From the NCBI RefSeq assembly GCF_008868005.1, contig NZ_WAAO01000001.1:434001-498000 (forward strand): 64,000 nucleotides of DNA, written 5' to 3'. Below are positions 15,359 through 23,424 of the stretch, piece by piece (within the stretch, counting starts at the first letter, position 1; each line of letters opens with the position of its first letter). Both the position numbers and the translations under genes were made by a program. The notes under the pieces were generated by a model. That model searched no databases and was not told the origin of the DNA. It saw nothing but the letters and a program-made list of their open reading frames with translations. The stretch is from Microbacterium algeriense (GTDB lineage: Bacteria; Actinomycetota; Actinomycetes; Actinomycetales; Microbacteriaceae).

Positions 15359-15574
15359 TCAGTCGGATTCCTCGTCGATCTCGACGCCGGGGCCGGGGCC
15401 GGGGCGCACGGGGGCATCGGGGGCGATGTCGATCCGGGTGTTCCCGTCGTGCTCGCTGACCTCGATGCGCGGGGCCGCGTCGGCCTCCGTGGCATCCGGC
15501 GCGGACGTCAGCTGGTCGTGACGCTTCTCCTCGCTGGTCATCTCGTCTGCGGCGTCGCGGTCAGGCGTGCTCAT
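15359..15574 (-). CDS. small acidic protein, unknown
   Basis: A 71-residue acidic, hydrophilic protein (MSTPDRDAADEMTSEEKRHD at the start, VEIDEESD at the end) with a Pro/Gly-rich stretch before the C-terminus. It has no membrane segment and no motif I recognise. Its ATG lies 14 nt inside the end of the APC permease gene upstream, so translation is likely coupled. The longer upstream reading is only the permease tail out of frame. Confidence that it is real comes from the coupling and typical codon use. Confidence 0.55.
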   Translation of the reverse strand: MSTPDRDAADEMTSEEKRHDQLTSAPDATEADAAPRIEVSEHDGNTRIDIAPDAPVRPGPGPGVEIDEESD

Positions 15575-16946
15575 GGTTCTCCTCGGTGTCGGTGTCGGTG
15601 TCGGTGTGGGTCTCGGTCGTCTTCGCGGTGGCGCGCTTGCGGCTCCAGCGTGCCAGCACGTACAGGATGCCACCCACAGCCAGCAGGATGGCGCCGAAGA
15701 GCCAGACCACGGGCCGCTGCTGGGTGAGCAGCAGGATGCAGGATGCGACCCCGAGCACCGGCACGAAGGTCCAGACCCGGAAGTGGTCGTGCTCGACGTG
15801 GTCGCGCCGCAGCACGAGGACGGAGATGTTCACGCTCAGGAACACGACGAGCAGCAGCAGGACCACCGTCTCGGCGAGCGTGGCGAGGTCCCCGACGAGC
15901 GTGAGACCCATCGCGACGAGAGTGGTCGTGAGGATCGCGACCCACGGCGTCTTCCGCTTCGGCAGCACCCGGCCGAGCGTCGCGGGGAGCAGACCCTGCT
16001 CCGCCATCCCGTAGGTCAGGCGGCTGACCATGATCATGGTCAGCAGGGCGCCGTTGGCGACGGCGATCAGGGCGATCAGGCTGAACAGCCAGGAGGGGAT
16101 GTCGACCCCGGTCGCCTCGACGACCGCGAGCAGCGGGCCGCTGGATTCCTGCAGCTCTTCCGAGGGGAGGGCGATGGAGCTGGCCAGACCGACCAGGACG
16201 TACACGGCGCCCGCGGTGAAGAGCGCGCCGAACAGGGCGCGCGGATAGGTGCGCCGGGGGTCCTTCACCTCTTCGATCATGTTCGCGGAGGTCTCGAAAC
16301 CGACGAACGAGTAGTAGGCGATGACCGCGCCGGAGAGGACCGCGATGGCGACGCTCGTCCCCTCGGGGGCTTCGGCGACGCGCGAGAGGTCGCCGCCTCC
16401 GCCGCCGACGAACACCGCCACGACGGCGACGACGATCACCAGGCCACTGAGCTCGATCGCGGTCATCACGAGGTTGGCGCCCATCGACTCGCGGATGCCG
16501 CGCGCGTTCAGCAGGCCGACGACGGCGAGGAAGACGATCGCGACGGGGATCGTCGGCAGATCGAAGAAGGTGCTCAGGTAGTCGCCGGAGAACGCGATCG
16601 CGAGGCCGGCGGCGCTGGTCACACCGGCGGCGAGCATGCTGAACCCGACGAGGAACGACACGAGCGGGCTGTGGAAGGCACGCTCGGCGAAGACGGCTGC
16701 GCCCCCGGCGCGAGGGTACTTCGTGACGAGCTCGGCGTAGGAACCCGCGGTGAGCAGGGCGAGCAGCAGTGCCAGCAGCAGGGGCGCCCAGAGCATCCCG
16801 CCGACCTTCTCGGAGAGCACGCCCATCAGCGCGTAGATGCCGGCTCCCAGGACGTCGCCCAGGATGAAGGCGAACAGGAGCGGGCCGGTGATCGCGCGCC
16901 GCAGCCGCGTGGGAGTCTCGGCGCGGGGCGCAGTCTCGGTCGTCAT
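15561..16946 (-). CDS. APC-superfamily amino acid permease
   Basis: A 461-residue transporter with about 12 membrane helices. The first helix carries the unwound GDVLGAGIYALMG motif typical of APC-family permeases, and YYSFVGFETSANMIEEVKDPRRTYPRA is the conserved region around helix 6. The substrate is unknown; amino acids are expected. The C-terminus is a hydrophilic Thr/Asp tail (THTDTDTDTEENHEHA) encoded by a 6-nt repeat, and ends with His-rich residues. The ATG is 6 nt after a TACCGT -10 hexamer. A small acidic-protein gene overlaps its end. Confidence 0.88.
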   Translation of the reverse strand: MTTETAPRAETPTRLRRAITGPLLFAFILGDVLGAGIYALMGVLSEKVGGMLWAPLLLALLLALLTAGSYAELVTKYPRAGGAAVFAERAFHSPLVSFLVGFSMLAAGVTSAAGLAIAFSGDYLSTFFDLPTIPVAIVFLAVVGLLNARGIRESMGANLVMTAIELSGLVIVVAVVAVFVGGGGGDLSRVAEAPEGTSVAIAVLSGAVIAYYSFVGFETSANMIEEVKDPRRTYPRALFGALFTAGAVYVLVGLASSIALPSEELQESSGPLLAVVEATGVDIPSWLFSLIALIAVANGALLTMIMVSRLTYGMAEQGLLPATLGRVLPKRKTPWVAILTTTLVAMGLTLVGDLATLAETVVLLLLVVFLSVNISVLVLRRDHVEHDHFRVWTFVPVLGVASCILLLTQQRPVVWLFGAILLAVGGILYVLARWSRKRATAKTTETHTDTDTDTEENHEHA

Positions 16947-16958
16947 CCTTGCACGGTA
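16947..16958 (-). promoter_or_regulatory. -10 element of the APC permease gene
   Basis: On the minus strand TACCGT (16953-16958), then 6 nt (GCAAGG), then the ATG. This is a leaderless-type start. Confidence 0.5.
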
Positions 16959-17178
16959 GGAGCAACCACGGGAGGGCCGCCACGGGGTTGACAGCGCGGC
17001 GACGGATCCGCATCGGTCGGTTCGTGTTCAGCGGATTCACAGCTTCACCGCGCGGCATCCGGAGCCGCCGAGATCGTCCCGCTACTGTCGGTGCCGCAAG
17101 ACGGGTGCGTCGGCCCGGAGATCGCGGGTGGAACGGGCAGCGCTTCCTTTCTCGATTCCCACAGAAAAGGGCATTCTC

Positions 17179-17829
17179 ATGACCGGAACGGTACGTACGG
17201 CGCTCGCAGAGGCGATCGCCACCTTCCTCTTCGTCCTCGCGATCATCGCGGCGGTGAACAGCGACAGCCCGCTGACGCCGCTCGCGATCGGCTTCACCCT
17301 GATGGTGCTCGTCTATTCGACGGGCCACATCTCGGGGGCCCACCTCAACCCGGCCGTCTCGGTCGGCGTGTTCCTGCGCGGCGGCCTGAGCGTCGTCGAC
17401 TTCATCGCCTATGTGGTCGCCCAGTTCGTGGGTGGAGCGGTGGCGGCGCTCGTCTCGCTCTCGGTCTGGCCGGTGGGCGAGAAGGCCATGGTCATCGAGG
17501 TGGGACCGGCGTTCCTCGTCGAGGCGCTGTTCACGCTCATCCTCGTCTGGGTCGTGCTGAACACGGCCACGTCGAAGGACACCGCGGGCAACTCGTTCTA
17601 CGGTCTCGCGATCGGTGCGACCGTGTTCGTCGGCGCGGCGACCGTCGGCTCGATCTCGGGCGGCGGCTTCAACCCGGCGGTGGCGCTGGGGCTGTCGGTC
17701 AGCGGTCACTTCGCCTGGAGCTCGCTGTGGCTCTACATCGTGGCCCCGGTCGTCGGCGCCGTGATCGCGGCGCTCCTGTTCCGTCTGCTCAACACGGACG
17801 ACGCCAAGAAGATCGCCGCGGCGGAGTAG
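17179..17829 (+). CDS. MIP-family aquaporin
   Basis: This 216-residue protein has six membrane helices and the two NPA half-helix boxes (HLNPAVS and GFNPAVA) of the aquaporin/glycerol facilitator family. The first box is followed by V/S rather than the acidic residue common in glycerol facilitators, which favours a water or small-solute channel (inference). The start is put at ATG 17179, after a GAAAAGGG ribosome-binding site; the upstream in-frame extension is not membrane-like. It is divergent from the APC permease and ends at a terminator. Confidence 0.85.
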   Translation: MTGTVRTALAEAIATFLFVLAIIAAVNSDSPLTPLAIGFTLMVLVYSTGHISGAHLNPAVSVGVFLRGGLSVVDFIAYVVAQFVGGAVAALVSLSVWPVGEKAMVIEVGPAFLVEALFTLILVWVVLNTATSKDTAGNSFYGLAIGATVFVGAATVGSISGGGFNPAVALGLSVSGHFAWSSLWLYIVAPVVGAVIAALLFRLLNTDDAKKIAAAE

Positions 17830-17846
17830 CGCCCCTCGACCTGCGC

Positions 17847-17879
17847 GAGCGCCGCATCCCCTCGGAGGGTGCGGCGCTC
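17847..17879 (+). terminator. hairpin after the aquaporin gene
   Basis: A 13-bp stem, GAGCGCCGCATCC (17847-17859) with GGGTGCGGCGCTC (17867-17879), includes one G-T pair. The loop is 7 nt. It is followed by TCATCGTC rather than a strong U-run. Confidence 0.65.
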
Positions 17880-17905
17880 TCATCGTCTGTGGGACATTGG
17901 GAGCG

Positions 17906-18730
17906 ATGGATCACATGCCGGCGCCTCGTCGCACCCTTCTCGTCGGATTCGGCAAGCTCGGCGCGCGCCTCGCCCCGCGGCTCCTCGCTGCGGGCGGCGA
18001 GGTCTTCGCCCTGCGGCGCGGGGACGGCGCGCTGCCCGCCGGTGTCACCGGGGTCCGCGGAGACCTGTCCGCCCCCCTGCCGTCGCCGCTGCCAGAGGTC
18101 GATGCCGTGCTCGTCACGCTGCCGCCGGGAGAGGGGCCGACCGCCTACCGCACAGCGTTGACGCATCTCGGGGACGCCCTGCCCCGCGTCCCTGCCCGGA
18201 CGGTCTTCGTCTCGTCGACCGGGGTGTTCGAGGGGACGACGGCCGAGCGCCCGATCACCGAGCGGGACGAGCCCGTGGCGGAGAGCGGACGCTCTGCGGC
18301 GATCCGCGACGGCGAGCGGGCCGCGGCCGACCTGTTCGATGCGGTGGTCGTCCGCCCGGCCGGGATCTACGGTCCCGGTCGCGAGTTCCTGCTGCGGAGG
18401 GTGCGCGCCGGGGAGGGCGTCGATCACGCTCGACGCACGAACCGGATCCACGAGTCCGACCTGGTGCGCGCACTCGACCTGATGCTGCGGATGGACGACC
18501 CGCCCGCGCTCCTGCACGCCGTCGACCGGAAGCCCGCCCCGCTCGGGGACGTCGTGCGGTTCCTCGCCGCGCAGCTCGGCGTCGATGTGCCGCCGGACAG
18601 CGGATCGGGGGTGCCGAGTGGTCTGGTGCACGACGGCTCGCTGCTGCTCTCGCTCCTGGGAACGCTCGAGCATCCGACGTACGAGTCGGGATATGCGGAC
18701 ATGATCGCGTCCTCCCGGATCGCCCCGTAG
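17906..18730 (+). CDS. NAD(P)-dependent epimerase/dehydratase-like protein
   Basis: A short-chain dehydrogenase-type Rossmann protein of 274 residues. LLVGFGKLGARLA near the N-terminus is a GXGXXG-type nucleotide-binding loop. VFVSSTGVFEG and VVVRPAGIYGPGREF correspond to the conserved strands of atypical SDRs. A Tyr-X-X-X-Lys pair is not obvious, so catalysis is uncertain. ATG at 17906 follows GGGAGC; a TTG three codons upstream is possible. It is followed after 9 nt by the DUF1684 gene. Confidence 0.7.
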   Translation: MDHMPAPRRTLLVGFGKLGARLAPRLLAAGGEVFALRRGDGALPAGVTGVRGDLSAPLPSPLPEVDAVLVTLPPGEGPTAYRTALTHLGDALPRVPARTVFVSSTGVFEGTTAERPITERDEPVAESGRSAAIRDGERAAADLFDAVVVRPAGIYGPGREFLLRRVRAGEGVDHARRTNRIHESDLVRALDLMLRMDDPPALLHAVDRKPAPLGDVVRFLAAQLGVDVPPDSGSGVPSGLVHDGSLLLSLLGTLEHPTYESGYADMIASSRIAP

Positions 18731-18739
18731 CCTGGGGCG
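18728..18739 (+). promoter_or_regulatory. -10 element of the DUF1684 gene
   Basis: TAGCCT (18728-18733) overlaps the previous stop codon and lies exactly 6 nt before the ATG at 18740. This is a leaderless-type start. Confidence 0.5.
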
Positions 18740-19369
18740 ATGACGACCACTCCTGCACGTACGGCGCTCGAGGTCGTGGACTGGCGACGCCGCGTGTTCG
18801 CGCTCTACGACGCTGTCCGCCGTGCCGAGTCGCCGGAGGACGCGCATGAGCTCTGGCGGATCGAGCGCGACGACCTGATGCGTCGCCATCCGGCGACGCC
18901 GCTGCTGCCGGAGGACCGCGTGCTGTTCGAGGGGCTGCCCATCGCCTCGTACGATCCGCAGTGGCGCTTCGAGCTGCCGATCCTTCCGGCCGATCCCGGT
19001 GGCTTCGAGTTCCCGACCGGGACCGACGGCGTCGTGCCGTTCGAGCGCATCGGGCGGGTGGAGGTCCCGGACGTCGGGTCGCTCGACGTCTGGCGACTGA
19101 TGTCGTACGGCGGCGGCCTCTTCATCCCCGTGCGGGACGCGCTGGCCGGGCGCCCCGGCGGCACGTACGGCGGTGGCCGCTACCTGATTGACACGATCAA
19201 GGGTGCGGACCTCGGGTCCGATCCGGCTCGCGGGACCATCGTGCTCGACTTCAATTTCGCGTACAACCCCTCGTGCGCGTACGACCCGGCGTGGGCGTGT
19301 CCGCTCGCGCAGCCGGGCAACGTCCTCCCCGTGGCCGTTCCCGTGGGAGAGGTGTACGACGTATCCTGA
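18740..19369 (+). CDS. DUF1684 family protein
   Basis: This 209-residue protein matches the DUF1684 family, widespread in Actinobacteria and of unestablished function. Its marks are GLPIASYDPQWRFELP near the middle, GGGRYLIDTIKGADLG, and a C-terminal block with the conserved FNFAYNPSCAY and WACPLA, which places two cysteines near a Phe/Asn core. It is soluble, with no signal peptide. It has its own leaderless-type promoter although the upstream gene ends only 9 nt before. Confidence 0.75.
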   Translation: MTTTPARTALEVVDWRRRVFALYDAVRRAESPEDAHELWRIERDDLMRRHPATPLLPEDRVLFEGLPIASYDPQWRFELPILPADPGGFEFPTGTDGVVPFERIGRVEVPDVGSLDVWRLMSYGGGLFIPVRDALAGRPGGTYGGGRYLIDTIKGADLGSDPARGTIVLDFNFAYNPSCAYDPAWACPLAQPGNVLPVAVPVGEVYDVS

Positions 19370-19414
19370 GCCGAACCGAGGGAACCGCGCGGCGCATCGA
19401 AGGAGAGCGACGAG

Positions 19415-20005
19415 ATGAGACCACTTCGCTATGCGATCAACGTCACCCTCGACGGCTGCTGTCACCACGAAGCCGGCCTCCCGCCGGATGAGGAGTCGAT
19501 GCGCTTCTGGACGGCCGAGATGGAGCGCTCCGATGCGCTCCTCTACGGTCGGGTGACCTACGAGATGATGGACTCCGCGTGGCGCCGGCCCGCCTCGGGC
19601 GTCTGGCCGGACTGGATGGACGAGTGGGAGATCCCGTTCGCCGAGGCCATCGACCGGACCAAGAAGCATGTCGTGTCGAGCACGCTGAAGAGGGTCGATT
19701 GGAACGCTGAGCTGGTCGTGGGAGACCTGGCCGCGACCGTCGAGCGGCTGAAGCAGCAACCCGGCGAAGGACTCTCCGTCGGAGGCGTCCGACTCCCGCT
19801 GACGCTCGCCGAGCGGGGACTCATCGACGAGTACGTGTTCGTCGTGCACCCGGTCGTCGCGGGCCACGGGCCGCGGCTGCTCGACGGCCTGCCCGAGCGC
19901 CTGGAACTCGACCTCGTGGACCGCCATGAGTTCCGCTCGGGAGTATCCGTGCAGCGCTACCGTCCGATCGATGCAGACAAGGAAGAAAGGCGTTCGCATG
20001 AGTGA
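19415..20005 (+). CDS. dihydrofolate reductase-like (RibD C-terminal family) protein
   Basis: This 196-residue protein belongs to the RibD_C/DHFR-like reductase superfamily. The N-terminal strand RYAINVTLDGC, LLYGRVTYEMM, GLSVGGVRLPLTLAERGLIDEYV and VVAGHGPRLLDG are typical. Members use NAD(P)H, but most stand-alone copies have no known substrate. An ATG with a GAAGGAGAGCGACGAG ribosome-binding region is used. The last codons overlap the next gene by 8 nt. Confidence 0.8.
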   Translation: MRPLRYAINVTLDGCCHHEAGLPPDEESMRFWTAEMERSDALLYGRVTYEMMDSAWRRPASGVWPDWMDEWEIPFAEAIDRTKKHVVSSTLKRVDWNAELVVGDLAATVERLKQQPGEGLSVGGVRLPLTLAERGLIDEYVFVVHPVVAGHGPRLLDGLPERLELDLVDRHEFRSGVSVQRYRPIDADKEERRSHE

Positions 20006-20327
20006 CCTCGTCGTCGAGATCCACGTTCCGCTGACTCCCACCGAAGGGCTCGCCGAAGGGGACTACCCCTTCCCCTGGATCGAGACCATCGAGGAGGGCT
20101 TCCTCTTCCAGCTGGAGGAGGGCTCCGGGTCGGGGGAGGTGTTCGACGATGGGGAGGAACTCGGCGACGAGTATCTCTTCTTCGTCTGGAACGCCCCCGA
20201 GGACGCCCTCATCGAGCTGGCCCGCCAGGTGGCGAATCTGCCAGGGGTGCCGCACGGGGTCTACGCCGTCGTGACCAGCAGCGACGCGGAAGAGATGGGC
20301 ACGGGGCGGCGCGTCGAACTCGGTTGA
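19998..20327 (+). CDS. acidic conserved-type protein, unknown
   Basis: A 109-residue acidic protein (MSDLVVEIHVPL at the start, ending GTGRRVELG) with many Glu/Asp and no cysteine. I do not recognise a family. It is predicted to be a small alpha/beta domain with no membrane segment. The ATG is chosen because it follows GAAAGGCGTTCGC and overlaps the end of the DHFR-like gene, suggesting translational coupling. Confidence 0.6.
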   Translation: MSDLVVEIHVPLTPTEGLAEGDYPFPWIETIEEGFLFQLEEGSGSGEVFDDGEELGDEYLFFVWNAPEDALIELARQVANLPGVPHGVYAVVTSSDAEEMGTGRRVELG

Positions 20328-20332
20328 CCTTG

Positions 20333-20406
20333 TGGAGGGGCTGACGGGAATCGAACCCGCGCTGTCTGCTTGGGAAGCAGAAGTTCTACCATTGAACTAC
20401 AGCCCC
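20333..20406 (-). tRNA. tRNA-Gly (anticodon CCC)
   Basis: Read on the minus strand, a full cloverleaf is present. The acceptor pairs GGGGCTG with CAGCCCC. The D-arm region is TAGTTCAATGGTAGA. The anticodon arm TCTGC/GCAGA carries loop TTCCCAA, giving anticodon CCC. The T-arm has TTCGATT. The discriminator is T, and CCA is encoded. Confidence 0.93.
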
Positions 20407-20491
20407 GAACCCGCTCGAGAGCAGGTGAGGGAAAGCCTACCCGTCGCGGGGGCGATGGCCAAAGCGCATCGCCGGATGCGCCGGGCGCCGA

Positions 20492-20881
20492 TCAGGCGAC
20501 GGCTTCGTTTTCGTCGGTCTTCGCGGCGGACGCCTCGCGCTGCGTCCCGGCGTAGAGCGTGCCCCACGTCGTCAGCTCGGCGAGCAGGGGAGCGGCACTC
20601 GCGCCCAGTTCGCTGAGCCGGTACTCGACCTTGGGCGGAACCTGCCGGTACACGGTGCGGATGATGAGCCCGTCGTCTTCGAGCTCCCGCAGCTGGCGGG
20701 TGAGCACCCGGGCGGTGGGGTCCTTCAGGAGTCGTCCGAGCTCGCCGAAGCGCAGCACCCCGTGCTCGCCGAGCAGGGTCAGGATGCTGGGTTTCCAGGC
20801 GCCGCCGAGGACGGCGATCGACACCTCGGCGTCGCAGGAGTCGGTCCATTCGTGGATGATCCGCTCGGTCTTCTCGCGCAT
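20492..20881 (-). CDS. HxlR-family transcriptional regulator
   Basis: This 129-residue winged-helix protein of the HxlR (DUF24) family starts MREKTERIIHEWTDSCD with a conserved N-terminal cysteine. AVLGGAWKPSILTLLGE and FGELGRLLKDPTARVLTRQLRELEDDGLI are the family HTH. HxlR proteins with this cysteine often sense reactive electrophiles. ATG at 20881 follows a GAGGAGG ribosome-binding site. An upstream in-frame TTG would add seven residues but lies on the wrong side of that site. It is divergent from an MFS exporter gene with operator-like repeats between them. Confidence 0.85.
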   Translation of the reverse strand: MREKTERIIHEWTDSCDAEVSIAVLGGAWKPSILTLLGEHGVLRFGELGRLLKDPTARVLTRQLRELEDDGLIIRTVYRQVPPKVEYRLSELGASAAPLLAELTTWGTLYAGTQREASAAKTDENEAVA

Positions 20882-20907
20882 CGGAGCCTCCTCGGTATCC
20901 AAACGGT

Positions 20908-20958
20908 AAGTACGTGTCAGAAATGACCGTACTTGTCGCTCCTGCCTGTACTTTACAG
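20908..20958. promoter_or_regulatory. operator region between hxlR and MFS genes
   Basis: AAGTACG (20908-20914) is perfectly inverted as CGTACTT (20928-20934), and CTGTACTTTACAG (20946-20958) is a second interrupted palindrome. Both share a GTACTT core and lie in the only AT-rich stretch between the divergent genes. They are likely HxlR binding sites. Confidence 0.5.
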
Positions 20959-20967
20959 AATGAGATC

Positions 20968-22323
20968 GTGACCTCGACCCCCTCTCTTCTCGGACAGCGC
21001 TCGACCCTTCGGCTGTGGTTCGCCATGGTCCCCCTTCTGCTCGGAATCCTCGTCGGGGCGCTCGCGATCAGCAGCGTCTCCACCGCCCTCCCGGCGATCC
21101 GCGCCGAGCTGCACCTGAGCGACATCGAGGGGCTCTGGCTCGTGGACGTGTACGCGCTGTCGCTCGCCGCGACGCTGATCGTGGCGGCGCGGATCGGGGA
21201 TGCGTTCGGCCGGAAGACGATCGTGCTGATCGGGCTGGCGGGGTTCGCGGTGCTCAACGTGGTGGGTGGTCTGGCCACGAGCGGTCTGCTGCTGATCGTG
21301 GTCCGTGCGCTGCTCGGCGTCGCGGAGGCGTTCGTGGTCGCGGGAGTCGTCGCCACCATCGGAGCGAAGTTCCACGCCAGGGAGCGCGTGCTCGCCTACG
21401 GGTTGTGGACCGCGACGTTCGGCACCGGAAGCGCACTCGGGCCCGTGCTCGGCGGCATCCTGGCAGAGGGCCCCGGCTGGCGCTGGCTGCTCCTGGGCAG
21501 CGTGCCGCTCGCGGTGCTGGCCGGAGCGCTCGCGATCTGGCTCGTGCCGGATTCGCGCAGCTCCCAGCGGCCGTCCTGGGACGTGCTCAGCATCCTCTCC
21601 TCGATCGTGGCGCTCGGCGCCCTCGTCTTCGCGCTGCACGAGATCCTCGCAGCGCCCGCGTCCGCGGCGGTGGCGGCCGTCATCGCCGTGGTGAGTCTGG
21701 TGTTCTTCGTGCGCAGGCAACGTCGCCTCCGCGACCCGCTGATCGACATGAGCGTGTTCCGGGTGCCGGGCTTCAGCCCCGCCGTGATCCGGATCATCGT
21801 CGCCAGCGGTGCCTCAGCGGCCTCGGTCCTGCTGGTCAGTCTGCACCTGCAGGACACGCGGGGCCAGAGTGCTGCGGAGGCGGGCATCGCACTGCTGCCG
21901 CAGGCCGTCGCGATCGCGCTCGGCGGCGTCCTCGCACCCGTCGCGCTCCGGTGGCTCTCGGCGAACCGGCTCACCGTGCTGGTCCTGCTGCTGCAGGCCG
22001 CCGGACTCGGATGGCTCGCGCTCGATCCCGCTCTCGTCGCCCTTCCGCTGGTGCTGGTCGGGCTCGGCTTCGGCGTCGGCGGGACCCTCGCCGCGACCGC
22101 TCTGTTCGAGGTGACGACGGAGGACCACGCCGGGCAGGTCGGCGCGATCCAGGAGGTGAGCTTCGCGCTCGGCGGCGGACTCGGGATCGCGGTCTTCGGC
22201 ACGATCGCGGCCGTCCTGGCGACGGGCGGGTTCGTGGCTGCCGTGCTCACCGCGGCCGCAGTGGTGACGGCGGCGGCACTGCTTCCCCTCCTCCGCGGCG
22301 GAGCGGTGCGCGCCGAGATCTGA
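20968..22323 (+). CDS. MFS drug-resistance-type transporter (DHA2-like)
   Basis: A major facilitator of about 451 residues with roughly 14 membrane helices. Visible motifs are ARIGDAFGRKTIVL (motif A between helices 2 and 3) and GPVLGGILAEGPGWRW (motif C, typical of proton-coupled exporters). The start is placed at GTG 20968 (MTSTPSLLGQRSTLRLW); an earlier GTG at 20914 would put the operator inside the gene. It probably exports the compound sensed by the divergent HxlR regulator. Confidence 0.85.
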   Translation: MTSTPSLLGQRSTLRLWFAMVPLLLGILVGALAISSVSTALPAIRAELHLSDIEGLWLVDVYALSLAATLIVAARIGDAFGRKTIVLIGLAGFAVLNVVGGLATSGLLLIVVRALLGVAEAFVVAGVVATIGAKFHARERVLAYGLWTATFGTGSALGPVLGGILAEGPGWRWLLLGSVPLAVLAGALAIWLVPDSRSSQRPSWDVLSILSSIVALGALVFALHEILAAPASAAVAAVIAVVSLVFFVRRQRRLRDPLIDMSVFRVPGFSPAVIRIIVASGASAASVLLVSLHLQDTRGQSAAEAGIALLPQAVAIALGGVLAPVALRWLSANRLTVLVLLLQAAGLGWLALDPALVALPLVLVGLGFGVGGTLAATALFEVTTEDHAGQVGAIQEVSFALGGGLGIAVFGTIAAVLATGGFVAAVLTAAAVVTAAALLPLLRGGAVRAEI

Positions 22324-22337
22324 GGCACCGGGGTGAC

Positions 22338-22349
22338 TAGGCTGGTGCC
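22338..22349 (+). promoter_or_regulatory. dcd -10 element
   Basis: TAGGCT (22338-22343) lies exactly 6 nt before the dcd GTG. This is a leaderless-type start. Confidence 0.55.
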
Positions 22350-22955
22350 GTGCTTCTCAGCGACCGCGACATCAAGGCAGAACTCGCATCCGGACGCATC
22401 GGCCTGGAGCCGCACGAGCGGGAGATGGTCCAGCCGTCGAGCGTCGACGTGCGCCTGGACCGGTACTTCCGCCTGTTCGACAACCACAAGTACCCGTTCA
22501 TCGACCCGTCGGTCGACCAGCCGGAGCTGACGCGTCTGATCGAGGTCGCCCCCGATGAGCCGTTCATCCTGCATCCGGGAGAGTTCGCCCTCGGCGCCAC
22601 TTTCGAGCAGGTCACGCTCCCCGACGACATCGCCGCGCGCCTCGAGGGAAAGTCGTCGCTCGGCCGGCTCGGTCTCATCACGCATTCCACGGCCGGCTTC
22701 ATCGACCCCGGCTTCACCGGTCACGTGACGCTGGAGCTCGCCAACGTCGCCACCCTGCCGATCAAGCTGTGGCCGGGGATGAAGATCGGGCAGCTGTGCT
22801 TCTTCCGCCTGACCTCGCCCGCCGAGAACCCGTACGGCTCCGGCCCCTACGGCAACCGGTACCAGGGGCAGCGCGGACCCACGGCCTCCCGGTCGTTCCA
22901 GAACTTCCATCGGACGGACGTCGGCGTCACCGACGTCGGAGCAGTCGGAGGCTGA
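22350..22955 (+). CDS. dcd: dCTP deaminase
   Basis: A 201-residue dCTP deaminase. [33 protein letters not shown] and [18 protein letters not shown] match the Dcd/dUTPase trimer fold. The catalytic glutamate lies in HVTLELANV. Actinobacterial enzymes of this type make dUMP directly from dCTP (bifunctional Dcd-Dut), which is likely here, but deaminase-only activity cannot be excluded from sequence. Start GTG is supported by the spacing to the -10. A single-span membrane-protein gene follows 1 nt later. Confidence 0.92.
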   Translation: MLLSDRDIKAELASGRIGLEPHEREMVQPSSVDVRLDRYFRLFDNHKYPFIDPSVDQPELTRLIEVAPDEPFILHPGEFALGATFEQVTLPDDIAARLEGKSSLGRLGLITHSTAGFIDPGFTGHVTLELANVATLPIKLWPGMKIGQLCFFRLTSPAENPYGSGPYGNRYQGQRGPTASRSFQNFHRTDVGVTDVGAVGG

Positions 22956-22956
22956 C

Positions 22957-23424
22957 ATGAGCGACGACGACGGCAGGATCCCGGACGACGCCGCGGTTCC
23001 GGAGGAGCCGGTGATCCCGCCCGCCGACGTCGTCATCCCACCGCCCCCGCCCGAGATCCCGATCCCGGAGGGACTGCTCTCCGAACCTCCGGACGACGCC
23101 TCCGCGGACGACGCGCTGATCCCGCCGCCACCCGCAGAGCGGCGCCGTCGATCCGCCGACCGGTCTCGACCGACTCCGGCCATCCTCGACGGAGAGCCCC
23201 CTGCTGCCGCCGCCGACGACTGGTCGCAGCCGTCCGTCGCGCCGGAAGTGCCCACGTCGGGCGGCTATCGAGGGCTCACGGTGGCGATCTTCGCGTTCCT
23301 GCTCCTGCTCGCGGTCGCCGCGATCGGAGTCATCGTCTTCCTGCTGAACACCTCGGGGCTGCCGTTCCTCTCCAGCGCGGACGGCGCCGAGCAGTTCCGG
23401 CTCCTCCTCAGCCCGGCACTCTGA
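22957..23424 (+). CDS. Pro-rich single-span membrane protein, unknown
   Basis: This 155-residue protein has a long Pro/Asp-rich N-terminus (about 1-105) with PPADVVIPPPPPEIPIP and basic RRRRSADRSR stretches, then one membrane helix (about 107-131), then a short tail. No domain is recognised. ATG is one base after the dcd stop, so it is translated from the same mRNA. The last 17 nt overlap the convergent hydrolase gene. Confidence 0.6.
   Translation: MSDDDGRIPDDAAVPEEPVIPPADVVIPPPPPEIPIPEGLLSEPPDDASADDALIPPPPAERRRRSADRSRPTPAILDGEPPAAAADDWSQPSVAPEVPTSGGYRGLTVAIFAFLLLLAVAAIGVIVFLLNTSGLPFLSSADGAEQFRLLLSPAL

Noticed and set aside
15571-17883. 770-codon minus-strand ORF beside the APC permease
   Set aside because: Out-of-frame shadow of the permease and antisense to the aquaporin; the APC and NPA motifs are in the other frames.
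20882-20902. TTG start seven codons upstream for hxlR
   Set aside because: The GAGGAGG ribosome-binding site lies between this TTG and the ATG at 20881, so the ATG is the better start.
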